64,000 nt of DNA, taken from contig NC_092365.1 of assembly GCF_030848805.1 (NCBI RefSeq), positions 6,882,001 through 6,946,000 of the forward strand. The letters are read 5' to 3'. The position numbers were made by a program, and so were the translations under genes. Source of the DNA: Temnothorax longispinosus. Lineage: Eukaryota; Arthropoda; Insecta; Hymenoptera; Formicidae. This document shows positions 28,688 through 39,059 of this stretch, one piece after another. Within the stretch, counting starts at the first letter, position 1, and each line of letters opens with the position of its first letter. The notes beneath the pieces were generated by a model. That model searched no databases, was not told the origin of the DNA, and saw only the letters and a program-made list of their open reading frames with translations.

Positions 28688-30528
28688 AAAATGGATCCGA
28701 TGAAAATACAATAACTTCCGCTTTAGATCAAGTTACTATGTTAATAGATTATTTTGCCTTAAATTCTCGCGATGAAGAAGCAAAACAACATTTATATATA
28801 GAAATTCCACGTTATTATACGTTTAAAAAAGAAAAAATTAATGGTAGAAATGTATCGCGTTGGAGCAAACGCAAAAGTCATTTTAATTGTATAGGACGAA
28901 TGTATTCTGTTAGTCCAACACAAACTGAATTATACTATTTACGACTATTATTACTCACTGTAAAGGGAGCTACAAGTTTTGATAATTTAAGAACTGTAAA
29001 TGGAGAAGTTTGTCAATCGTTTTCAGAGGCATGTTTGACTTTAGGTTTAATTGAAGATGATGATGAATGGAAACGAGCTATGAATGAAGCTATTGGATGG
29101 ATGATGCCAAGACAACTTCGTAGATTATTTGTACGTATATTATTGCATTGTCAACCATTGCATCCTGAAGAGCTCTGGGAAAGTTTTAAAGTAGCAATGT
29201 CGAAAGATTTTATCCGACACTTTGGAATGTTACAAGGACAAAAGAAAGCATATGCGCAAATTAATACTATGCTTTGTGCTGAAGGTAAAAGTCTTGCCGA
29301 TTTTCCACAAATGGAACAATTGATAGAAAATGATGAAGAGGATAATTATATGACTATTGAAGAAGTTATGGAAATTGGTATTAGACAATATGAACAGTTA
29401 AATGACAAGCAGAAAGAAATAGTAGATATAATATTAAATAGATTAGATAATAATAATCATCACAATAGTAATTGTTTTTATATCGATGGTCCAGGTGGTT
29501 CAGGTAAAACATTTACATATACAGCTATTTATCACTTAGCTAAAATTCGTAATAAACATGTATGTACAATGGCTTTTACGGGTATTGCAGCGACGTTATT
29601 GCCAGCAGGAAAAACGGTTCATAAGACATTTGGATTGCCGGTTCCATTATTTGTTGATTCCTCTTCCAGCATTAAAATCCAATCAAAAGAAGCTCAATAT
29701 TTGAAAAAAACAGATATTTTTATTTGGGATGAAGCGCCAATGGCACCGCGATATGCTCTAGAGATTATGGATCGAACGTTGCGTGATATTATGAATAACG
29801 ACTTACCTTTTGGTGGAAAAATTATTGTATTAGGTGGTGATTTCAGGCAACTTCTTCCTATTAAAATACACGGTACTCGATGTGAAATTGTGAATCTTTC
29901 TATCAAGTTTAGTTCTATTTGGAAACATTTTATAAGTTTTTCTTTAACGGAAAATATGCGAGTTCTTCCAGAAGAAACTGAATTTGCAAAATTTTTATTG
30001 GATATGGGAGATGGCATATTAAATGATGCTAACGATAATATACAACTTCCAGATTATTGTATTGCACCCATTAATGCTGATATTGTAGAAGATATATATG
30101 GTGATCTAATACGAAATAAAGAATTTAATAATATGGCTAAGTGTGCGATACTTTCTGCAAGAAATGCTGATGTAGATGAAATTAATAAACGAGTTGTCGA
30201 ATTATTAGATATATCTGAAGAACGAATTTATACAAGTACAGATAGTACTGAAAATTGCGATGATAACGGTGACATTGGTGACGTTTTATTGCCAGAATAT
30301 TTAAATACTTTGTCTCCGTCAACTCTTCCTCCTTACGAATTGCGTTTAAAACCGAATTGTGTCATTATGTTGATTAGAAATCTTAGTATTAATGAAGGTC
30401 TTTGCAACGGCACTAGATTAATGATTATAGAACTTGCGGATCATTTATTAAAATGCGAAATTTTAACAGGTGATAAAGTAGGAGATATCGTTTTCCTAAA
30501 TCGTATTACTTTGTATTGCGAAAATGTA
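28670..30528 (+). pseudogene. Helitron helicase (PIF1-like), main part
   Basis: An open frame of about 600 codons matches the helicase half of Helitron RepHel proteins, which drive rolling-circle transposition. Features from the ATG at 28738: the Helitron-specific lead-in (YYLRLLLLTVKGATSFDNL, about 60-80), Walker A GPGGSGKT (about 250), Walker B IWDEAPM (about 329), GGDFRQLLPI (about 366) and SARNADVDEINKRV (motif IV region). The N-terminal Rep nuclease is missing. The frame is cut after YCENV by the insert at 30529-31597; the last 20 or so codons of the open frame (to 30591) belong to that insert. Confidence 0.85.
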
Positions 30529-31597
30529 CCGGGTGGTAAAAAATTATATGTCATGGCTTTGACAGATGATTCTCCAGATCGAGATCGGTAAAGATCTGAA
30601 AAAAGTTGCATCCGCAAAATTGATCTTGACCTTGAAATTTAAGGTCAAACTTTTTTATTGGCTTAAAAAATTCTGCTCATCAAGAGGAACAAAAGTCTTA
30701 AAGAGACCATAGGTCGCAAATAAACCCTTCAACCCAAAAGAAAATCATAAAGTTGAAAAAATTGGGATATGTGATTTTGTCGCGAATATTGATAAAAGAA
30801 GTTCTGTCTTTCTCTATCGACAAACTGACAAATCAATTCATGCTTTTCTTTTCCCTCAGGAACAGAGAAAACTCATGTTCCGCTACCAACATAAGCAGTC
30901 TATTGTTAATATGTCTATGGTTTAAATCGATTTATCATTTATATCAATTATATTAATATATGTGGCGGCTGGCCCTATCGCGCCTAAGGGCCTTGGCACA
31001 TAGAAAAACTTAAGCAGTAAAACTTAAGCAGTAAGAAATCAACAGTATGGATTCGCTACCGCTTAGGGCCGTGCCTTAAGTTCTTGACTGTGATTGGCTG
31101 ATTTGCTTACTGCTTAAGTTTTTCTATGTGCCAAGGCCCTTAGGCGCGATAGGGCCAGCCGCCACATATATTAATATAATTGATATAAATGATAAATCGA
31201 TTTAAACCATAGACATATTAACATAGACTGCTTATGTTGGTAGCGGAACATGAGTTTTCTCTGTTCCTGAGGGAAAAGAAAAGCATGAATTGATTTGTCA
31301 GTTTGTCGATAGAGAAAGACAGAACTTCTTTTATCAATATTCGCGACAAAATCACATATCCCAATTTTTTCAACTTTATGATTTTCTTTTGGGTTGAAGG
31401 GTTTATTTGCGACCTATGGTCTCTTTAAGACTTTTGTTCCTCTTGATGAGCAGAATTTTTTAAGCCAATAAAAAAGTTTGACCTTAAATTTCAAGGTCAA
31501 GATCAATTTTGCGAATGCAACTTTTTTCAGATCTTTACCGATCTCGATCTGGAGAATCATCTGTCAAAGCCATGACATATAATTTTTTACCACCCGG
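30529..31597. mobile_element. 1.07-kb palindromic element in the helicase gene
   Basis: The ends are CCGGGTGGTAAAAAATTATA and its complement, and TA is present on both sides (30527-30528 and 31598-31599). Arms of about 450 bp pair almost perfectly around a centre near 31070. Removing the element plus one TA restores the helicase frame (GAA AAT GTA | TAT CCT TTC). A TA target is typical of Tc1/mariner-type transposases, but no protein is encoded here. Confidence 0.9.
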
Positions 31598-31599
31598 TA

Positions 31600-31836
31600 T
31601 ATCCTTTCACTTTTAAAAGAAGACAATTTCCGATAAAATTAGCTTTTGCTATGACGATTAACAAGTCACAGGGTCAGACATTTGACAGAGTAGGAATAGA
31701 TCTTCGCAAAGATGTTTTTAATCATGGGCAACTTTATATGTTGCCCTTTCACGAGTTAGATCTTGGGAAGCATTAAAAATTTATCTTGGCAGTCAGCGGA
31801 ATAATGAACAAGTTAAAAACTATGTATATAAAGAAA
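31600..31836 (+). pseudogene. Helitron helicase, C-terminal part (frameshifted)
   Basis: Continues the helicase interrupted at 30528: YPFTFKRRQFPIKLAFAMTI, then NKSQGQTFDRVGIDLRKDVF, the conserved C-terminal helicase motifs V-VI. At TTTATATGTTGCC (about 31735) two extra bases shift the frame; past that point VALSRVRSWEALKIYLGSQ reads in the second frame, to a stop near 31836. The arginine of motif VI is thus lost in translation. With the palindrome insertion this shows the copy is dead. Confidence 0.85.
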
Positions 31837-31961
31837 TATATGTATGATTTCTCTTTCTTTCAATTTTAATATGAGGATAGTTTTTTGACATATATAATTA
31901 TTTAGGATGTGTGCGTATATTATTAAAAATGTACAGTGTTAAAGAATAAATGGTGCTTGAT

Positions 31962-31969
31962 ATATATTG

Positions 31970-32003
<34 letters not shown>

Positions 32004-32168
32004 TTATTATTATATATATGTATTATATTATATATATGTAATAATGTATATATGTATTATACATATATGTAATAATGTATATATGTATTACATAAATACG
32101 TAATAATTATATATATGTGTAATAATGAATATTATATATATATTATTTATATATATATATATATATAT
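31962..32168. repeat. AT/TATG microsatellite
   Basis: A run of (TA)n and interrupted TATATG/TAATGTATATATGTATTA repeats. Together with 32384-32472 it forms one AT microsatellite now split by a MITE. Confidence 0.9.
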
Positions 32169-32169
32169 G

Positions 32170-32490
<321 letters not shown>

Positions 32491-32687
32491 TATTTTATAG
32501 TAAAAAAGCTAAATGGCGCGCGCGCAGCGCGCGCTTGTGATGTTCTAGTTTCAAAAAAAATATGTGAAATCTTTATTTTTTTCTTCATAAAATTATATTA
32601 CCTAACTTAACTCAAGTAACATGTATTTCAAAAATAGATGTGAAATCTTTAAATTAAATTGCGCCAATTGTAAAGAAAATATGTATT

Positions 32688-32895
32688 ATGCAACACGTGC
32701 ATGGAAAGTACCCCATTACGCACGCTACGCGTGCGTGATAGACCACTTTCCACCACTTGCAACATAAAATAGGGACTGTAAGTCGAGTGTAAAGATGAAA
32801 ATTCTCGGGTGCGGTTACCGCACTCGCCTTCGGCTCGTGCGTAAACTCCGCACCCGGGAATTTTCATCTTACCTCACTTGTTACACAAATAACTA
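32688..32895. mobile_element. Hairpin-rich insertion, absent from the opposite arm
   Basis: Contains two hairpins: TACGCACGCTACGCGTGCGT near 32725, and a long one from AAGATGAAAATTCTCGGGTG (about 32791) to its complement (about 32870) capped by CTTCGG at 32828-32833. The right arm of the surrounding palindrome reads straight across this position (AGAATATGTATATTGCTTTG on the complement), which gives the empty site. Confidence 0.65.
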
Positions 32896-33118
32896 TATTG
32901 CTTTGAAAGATAATTGTTATACAAATACTTTAAATAAATAAAACCCAAGTGGTATCTTCGTATTCTTATTTAAGGGTCTTCCTATTCTAAACCCAAATGA
33001 TAATAGCTTTTTAATTCTCTTTAACAAATTTTTAATATTACAAAGAATCATTTTAATTACAAAGAATTAAAGAAGTAACAGTACAAAATAAAAATATTTA
33101 ATTAAAACAAAATAAATA

Positions 33119-33286
33119 AATTTTTCTTGTAAAAAAACTTGGCGCTGCTAGACTTTGAAATTTAAACATTAAAATTTAAACATTAGTACTAAGATTTTTG
33201 ATTGAATAAAAAAAACAATAAACATAATTTAGGGAAGAATGCGACAGGAGTAAAAAAATCGCCAAGTTTTTTTACAAGAAAAATTT
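33119..33286. mobile_element. MITE, TTCTTGT…GGCGCTGCTAG family
   Basis: Ends AATTTTTCTTGTAAAAAAAC / complement. The same family, with TTGGCGCTGCTAG beside the end, occurs at 40363-40709, where it is flanked by TA. Non-coding, lies at the centre of the palindrome 32560-33600. Confidence 0.65.
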
Positions 33287-33544
33287 ATTTATTTTGTTTT
33301 AATTAAATATTTTTATTTTGTACTGTTGCTTTTTTAATTCTTTGTAATTAAAATGATTCTTTGTAATATTAAAAATTTGTTAAAAAGAATTAAGAAGCTA
33401 TTATCACTTGGGTTTAGAATAGGAAGACCCTTGAATAGAAATACGAAGATACCACTTGGGTTTTATTTCTTTAAAATAGTTGCATAACAATTATCTTTCA
33501 AAGCAATATACATATTCTTTTTACAATTGGCGCAATTTAAATTA

Positions 33545-33870
33545 AAGATTTTACATCTTTTTTTGAAATACATGTCACTTGAGTTAAGTTAGGTAATATA
33601 ATTTTGTGAAAAAGAAAATAAAGATTTTACATCTTTTTTTTTAAATACATGTCACTTGAGTTAAGTTAAGTAATATAATTTTATGAAAAAGATATAAAGC
33701 TACTACTTATATATATAGGTTAGATACATGTCACTTGAGTTAAGTTAGGTAATATAATTTTGTGAAGAAGAAATTAAAGATTTTACATCTTTTTTTTGAA
33801 ATACATGTCACTTGAGTTAAGTTAGATAATATAATTTTGTGAAAAAGATATAAAGCTACCACTTAGGTTA
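33545..33870. repeat. Tandem repeat, ~75-bp unit
   Basis: Three to four copies of a unit containing TTTTACATCTTTTTTTTGAA, ATACATGTCACTTGAGTTAA and GTTAGGTAATATAATTTTGT, with one copy altered by a TATAAAGCTACTACTTAT segment. Related sequence is seen at 41330-41420. Confidence 0.8.
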
Positions 33871-34080
33871 GATTTTTGAATTTACAAAATACATTGCGTG
33901 TACTTGGCACTTTTTTTTACTTTTTTTGAAAAAAGTAATTTTGTACTAATATCACCTATTTTGTAGTGTTAAGCAAGAATCTGCAAAACATTTTTATTTT
34001 TTATTTTTCAATTATTCACAAAATTAGCAATAACAACAAATACATAAAAATTAATAATATTTAAGTAAAAGTAAATTATA

Positions 34081-35020
34081 CATTTCTCACAAAAATTGAA
34101 GGAACACTAAATTTATCTTTAAAAATAGGTAAAATTCAAGCAGCTGTAACTTTGTTAAAAATGAATAAAATTTGAATTTTAAGCTTAAAACCTCTATTTT
34201 CGAAAGGTTACTATTATTTTTTAGTTTCTGTAAGTTTGGTAACTTTTGCATATAGAAAACTATGAGCTGGACAAAATAGAAAATTTTTCTGTCTTTTCTG
34301 TCCTTTTGTAGGCCTGTCACGTGCAAAAAAAATCTGCGAAAATTTTTAACTTTCTAATGTGAAAGCTTGTAGTTTTCCTTCCAAAATCTTCTTTTAAAAA
34401 TGTTTCTATGTGTCTGCGTTGTTGTTCTGTACAATTGTTTTCTAGGTCAAAATAAAAAAGATAAAAATCGCTAATTTTTACATTATTTTCATCAATTTGT
34501 ATCATATCTACGTTATTTAAAAAAATTTGGCAATTATACCGTTTAATAGAGCAAAATTTCAGCTTTAAGAATCTGTTTTTTGAATTGCAATACGATGATT
34601 TCTAAGGGAGCTATGAGCAATCAAAGTCAAAAAGCTTATTTCTTGTTCAATCCGCGATAAATTAGTAACAAAAAATTGTAGAAACATTTTTAAAAAAAGA
34701 TTTTGCAAAGAAAACTTCAAGCTTTTACGTTAAAAAATTGAAAATTTTTACGGATTTTTTTTGTGAACATGACAGGCCCACAAAGTGAAAGAAAAATTTT
34801 CTATTTTGTCCAGCTCGTAGTTTTCTATATGTAAAAATTACTAAATTCACAGAAACTAAAAAATAATAGTAACTTTTTGAAAGTAGAAATTTCAAGCTTT
34901 AAAATCCTTTTTTTAAATTTAAATTTTGTTCATTTTTAACAAAGTTACAGCTGCTTGAATTTTGCCTATTTTTAAAGATAAATTTAGTATTTCTTTAATT
35001 TTTGTCAGAAATGTAGATTA
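34081..35020. mobile_element. ~940-bp imperfect palindrome
   Basis: Left-arm sequence (AGCAGCTGTAACTTTGTTAA, GCTGGACAAAATAGAAAATT) is found inverted at about 34785-34955 (AATTTTCTATTTTGTCCAGC, TTAACAAAGTTACAGCTGCT). The arms are diverged by many substitutions, so this is an old foldback element. Predicted frames on the minus strand are AT-rich shadows. Confidence 0.75.
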
Positions 35021-35548
35021 CTTAAAGAATTGGTAATTTGTCAGAGAAAAATATCTAGTTTGTGAAAGTTAGTATTTAGGTAAATATGAATTAATTTCTT
35101 TTGTAAACTGGTAATTAGTAGCAATAAATTCTTTATTATTAAAATAACTAATAGATAGTTTATAAAAAATAAATAACTATTTATTTGAAAATTAATAATT
35201 AGTGTAAATAATTATTAATTTTTTTAATAATAAATAAATAGTCTCAGATAAATTACTTATTAATCAAATATACACAGTATATATGCGTACATCTGGATTA
35301 ATTCTAAAGCTTAGTCTCCATCTTTTGAAACATAAAGTAATTTTATGCCACGACAGTGAAGTGCGGAATACAAGTTACCAAAAAATAATGTTCAAAAGAC
35401 GAATCTTTAAATAAATTACCAACCTTTAAATAATTTGAAAAGATAACATGAGATATTAAGTAAAATGCGCCATTTAACAATAACTTCTAAAGTAACAAGT
35501 TTAATCTACGGTGACCTAAATTTAAATGTGAAAAGAAATTAAATTATT
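35021..35548. other. AT-rich interval, nothing recognised
   Basis: I see no coding pattern, RNA gene or clear repeat boundary between the two foldback elements. Confidence 0.5.
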
Positions 35549-35669
35549 TTTCTTACTACCTCGGTCGAAAGTACGTACTTTCGGCCCCGGTTCCACGGCA
35601 GAAAGTCTCATTTTTATGCCTTGGTTAAACTACATGCGCGCCATCTAGAATAGCGGGAGTAAAAACTTA

Positions 35670-35822
35670 TAGCGTTTTCGATTTGCGACTCAAACCGACT
35701 CGGGTCGCATCATGTATACAGGACTCTAGCATCATTGACGTGGAATACATACATATCTATGTATGTATTCCACGTCCATTGATGCGACCCGAGTCGGGTC
35801 GAGTAGTAAATCGAAAACGCCA
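35670..35822. mobile_element. 153-bp MITE with TTA duplication and empty site
   Basis: TIRs TAGCGTTTTCGATTT / TGGCGTTTTCGATTT (complement) are flanked by TTA at 35667-35669 and 35823-35825. The second copy of the host sequence at 36851-36870 reads AGTAAAAACTTAGTTGCGTG without the MITE, giving the pre-insertion state with a single TTA. The middle is a further hairpin (ACGTGGAATACATACATA / complement). The TWA target points to a Harbinger-type transposase. Confidence 0.9.
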
Positions 35823-36059
35823 TTAGTTGCGTGCACTGGCACTCAATATATGACAAGATCCCTACCACAATATTACCACAAACCCAATTCACATCGCCCC
35901 AACCTCTACTTTTACTTTCACTCGTATAACCTAAAAATTTGTTTACAGTTAGTCAATGATAATGTTTATTAGTAAATTCTATTCAGAAAGTGATTGTGAT
36001 TAGTGTAATAAAAATAAAAATAAGAAAATGCATGAACCATCATCTGGCGAGTCAACAGA

Positions 36060-36655
36060 TGAGGAAATCAAATGCTTGATTTGATGCCTGCCCCCGACCA
36101 GCAGCACTCGCTTCGCTCGTGCCGCAAATGTCGGGGCAGGCATCAATATCTTCAACACACACATGTCATTCTTCCGTACTTTCGACCAGGCAGCAAGAAA
36201 AATAGTATACACTACACGGGCAGAAAGTTTGAGAGCCCTGAACTGCGCGCCATCGTGCTCTCGGCTTCGCCTCGAGCACGATGGCGCGCAGTACAGGAAT
36301 CTCAAACTTTCTGCCCTTATAGTGTAATATACTATTAATAAGTTCTCGAATCGTCCCCAATCAGAACTAGATATTAGTCACGTAGAATAGTATATTACAC
36401 TACAAGGGCAGAAAGTTTGAGATTCCTGCACTGCGCGCCATCGTGCTCGAGGCGAAGCCGAGAGCACGATGGCGCGCAGTTCAGGGCTCTCAAACTTTCT
36501 GCCCGTGTAGTGTATACTATTTTTCTTGCTGCCTGGTCGAAAGTACGGAAGAATGACATGTGTGTGTTGAAGATATTGATGCCTGCCCCGACATTTGCGG
36601 CACGAGCGAAGCGAGTGCTGCTGGTCGGGGGCAGGCATCAAATCAAATGCATCTA
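36060..36655. repeat. ~590-bp near-perfect palindrome
   Basis: 36075-36335 and 36378-36640 are inverted copies. Each arm itself contains hairpins with CTTCG at the turn (ACTCGCTTCGCTCGTG near 36106; TCTCGGCTTCGCCTCGAG near 36259) and their complements in the other arm. Overlapping long frames here are palindrome shadows. Confidence 0.85.
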
Positions 36656-37305
36656 TAAATAAAGGTATAAATACACTTTAATTAAAGGAATTGTGTTTAT
36701 GTTTAGACATGACTATTTATTTGTATCACAATTACAAAACTTATTTTATAACAACTGAGGTTATTATATCTGTTATAGCTTATATATTAATAGTCATTTT
36801 TTTAAAGTAATCATCACTTTGAATATATTGCATGCTTCTAGAATAGCGGGAGTAAAAACTTAGTTGCGTGTACTGGCACTCAATATATGACAAGATCCCT
36901 ACCACAATATTACCACAAACCCAATTCACATCGCCCCAACCTCTACTTTTACTTTCACTCGTATAACCTAAAAATTTGTTTACAGTTAGTCAATGATAAT
37001 GTTTATTAGTAAATTCTATTCAGAAAGTGATTGTGATTAGTGTAATAAAAATATGTCGGGGCAGGCATCAATATCTTCAACACACACATGTCATTCTTCC
37101 GTACTTTCGACCAGGCAGCAAGAAAAATAGTATACACTACACGGGCAGAAAGTTTGAGAGCCATTGAGTGCCAGTGCACGCAACTAAGTTTTTACTCCCG
37201 CTATTCTAGATGGCGCGCATGTAGTTTAACCAAGGCATAAAAATGAGACTTTCTGCCGTGGAACCGGGGCCGAAAGTACGTACTTTCGACCGAGGTAGTA
37301 AGAAA

Positions 37306-37600
37306 ACAAATTTCCTAATTCATCTGAGTTATTCGATACAAATGTTCTAGTTTAAATGTGACACTACTTTGTAAAATCAAAAATGTTAAGTTATTGTTTT
37401 CTCTACTCTATGATCAATATAGCAATCTTTATAAATTTCTTTCTTTCTAAATATAAATATTCTACACAATCGTAAAACTATTTTACAACATCAGTAAAAA
37501 ACAAAGTCAAAAAGCGAAATAATCAATTTTGACGCAATTAAAGGGGACCATCAATAGCGATTGTATATTAATTAAACTCTAGTCCATACTGACTAAGAAT
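37306..37600. other. AT-rich interval, nothing recognised
   Basis: No gene or repeat boundary could be supported here. Confidence 0.5.
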
Positions 37601-37644
37601 CGCGGATTATGCGTGAAAATTATAGAGTTTCTTGACAACTCTTA

Positions 37645-38395
37645 TATACAGATGGATTCAAGTGTTTCTAGCTTCATCTGGTCCCATGCTACTTGTTCAG
37701 CATGTCCGTTCATTACCAGTTCTTCAATAAGAGAAATTAGCTTAAAAAATTCAATTAATTTCAATTAATTTGCGCTTCTGCAAAAAGATTCTCGAAGATT
37801 GGATAATAATAACTACTTACCCCATAATTTTGTATCATAAAATAAATATTTGTATAAATATTAGTTTGAATGCAACCTTTAATCTGAGCTTGAGCAGCAA
37901 CTCCCTTTGAGGAACAATTTTGTACCACATTGTAAGCTTCTGTCGACCATTTACCTGCAAAGAAGTAACATCAAAGTATAATTACATATCCAAAGATAAA
38001 TAATTTTGAGTAGAGATGTATATAATCTGGAAGAATAGTACATATAACGTCAATATGTAGTTACCATTCTTTGGCTGTTTAATGCATCCTCTAATCCATT
38101 TGTCGCTCCAATATACAGCCACGTAATCATCCTCTACAAAGTAAAAATGTATTGTATAATCAGAATATAAGATTATATCACTTACTGTTCAATACATCTG
38201 GAACTGGCAGCAATTCATTGTTATACCAACCAATACATCATGAAAAAAAGGAGAAATGATGAATGAGTCGGAAGTTGAACAAAGAGCCAATTTGGCTTGA
38301 CACTTGACAGTGTGAGAGATATTAATGTCATTATTAACACTCTCAACCAGGGACAGGGGCCGTTGAATCGGGACATTATGCACAACTTCTTCGAT
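37645..38395 (-). CDS. Unrecognised multi-exon gene, partial
   Basis: Four minus-strand segments look like exons. (1) 38395 to about 38175: ADVIEEVVHNVPIQRPLSLV, SDSFIISPFFHDVL, then ELLPVPDVLN in another frame. (2) 38132-38065: EDDYVAVYWSDKWIRGCIKQ, between TTTGTAG and GTAACT. (3) 37957-37830: GKWSTEAYNVVQNCSSKGVA and CIQTNIYTNIYFMIQNYG, between TTTGCAG and GTAAGT. (4) about 37740-37645: LISLIEELVMNGHAEQVAWD to a stop. Junctions 2-3 and 3-4 agree in phase. A 1-bp shift in segment 1 (near 38225) suggests it may be a pseudogene. I do not recognise the family. The upstream part is not visible. Confidence 0.45.
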
Positions 38396-38399
38396 CACA

Positions 38400-39050
38400 T
38401 CGGCTATTGTCGCGATATATATTCACGCCAAACCGCATATATAACATCGTGTTATTTTTACATTTAGGAAAATTATTTCATATTAACTCAATAGGCGTTA
38501 AACTTGCATACATAAGTGAATCTCGCGTTTTATGTAAGAAACCGGTAATCTATAACCTATACTACATTTACGCGAGTGTTACTTAATTCTGTAGTAACTT
38601 ACGAACGATACGATAATTCCTCCGCATAAACGGAAGATTTTATAGTATAACTACGATGATATCGTTCGTATAAATTACTACAGAAGTAATACTCACGTAA
38701 ACGTAAACTACTAAATATAATTCCTGTCACATGCACTTAGTCGCGTAAAAGAGTCACGGTGCGGTCTCGCTTCGCGTCGTATAATAATAGGATAATTACA
38801 TGTAAATAAATAAAACAATTACCTTGATAGAAAAAAATATTAATCGTCGCGTCGTGTAAAGAGTAATCACGGTCAGTATCGCTCCGCGCGTACTTGACGC
38901 GAGACCGGCGAGACAGGGGGCGTTTTTTCAAACTTCCTCGGGTGAGGATGGTCAGGTGTCTTCTACCCAAGTAATTGACACAAGCGGTGTAGACCTAAAG
39001 TATATGTACAACTAATTCAGATGACCCTCCCAATTTTTTAAAAAAATTTA
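38400..39050. other. Interval without recognised gene
   Basis: Contains a loose inverted repeat (GTAGTAACTTACGAACGATA near 38589 against TATCGTTCGTATAAATTACT near 38659) and CpG-rich short frames. Nothing else can be supported. Confidence 0.45.
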
Positions 39051-39059
39051 ACAATAATA

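Larger units (their letters stand above)
32560..33600. mobile_element. Large palindrome with two nested insertions
   Basis: Left arm (about 32640-33118) and right arm (about 33287-33545) are inverted copies (TTGCGCCAATTGTAAAGAAA…; ACCCAAGTGGTATCTTCGTA…). The left arm alone carries an extra block of about 200 bp (about 32688-32895) that the right arm lacks, so that block is a later insertion. The centre is occupied by a second short TIR element (about 33119-33286). Confidence 0.75.
35549..37305. mobile_element. 1.75-kb TIR element with rearranged interior
   Basis: TIRs of about 130 bp (TCTTACTACCTCGGTCGAAA… / complement) define the ends. The interior holds two partial direct copies of the same sequence: 35821-36013 matches 36862-37052, and 36133-36238 matches 37055-37160. 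Between them is a palindrome (36060-36650). The second copy lacks about 120 bp, joined at a short AAAT match, and its last segment is inverted. No protein is encoded. Confidence 0.7.

Noticed and set aside
28738..30591. Complete 617-codon helicase gene
   Set aside because: The last 20 or so codons come from an inserted palindrome, the true C-terminus lies at 31600-31836 and is frameshifted, and the Rep domain is absent.
36072..36662. Several frames of 80-100 codons on both strands
   Set aside because: All lie in a near-perfect palindrome and repeat the same peptides in each arm.
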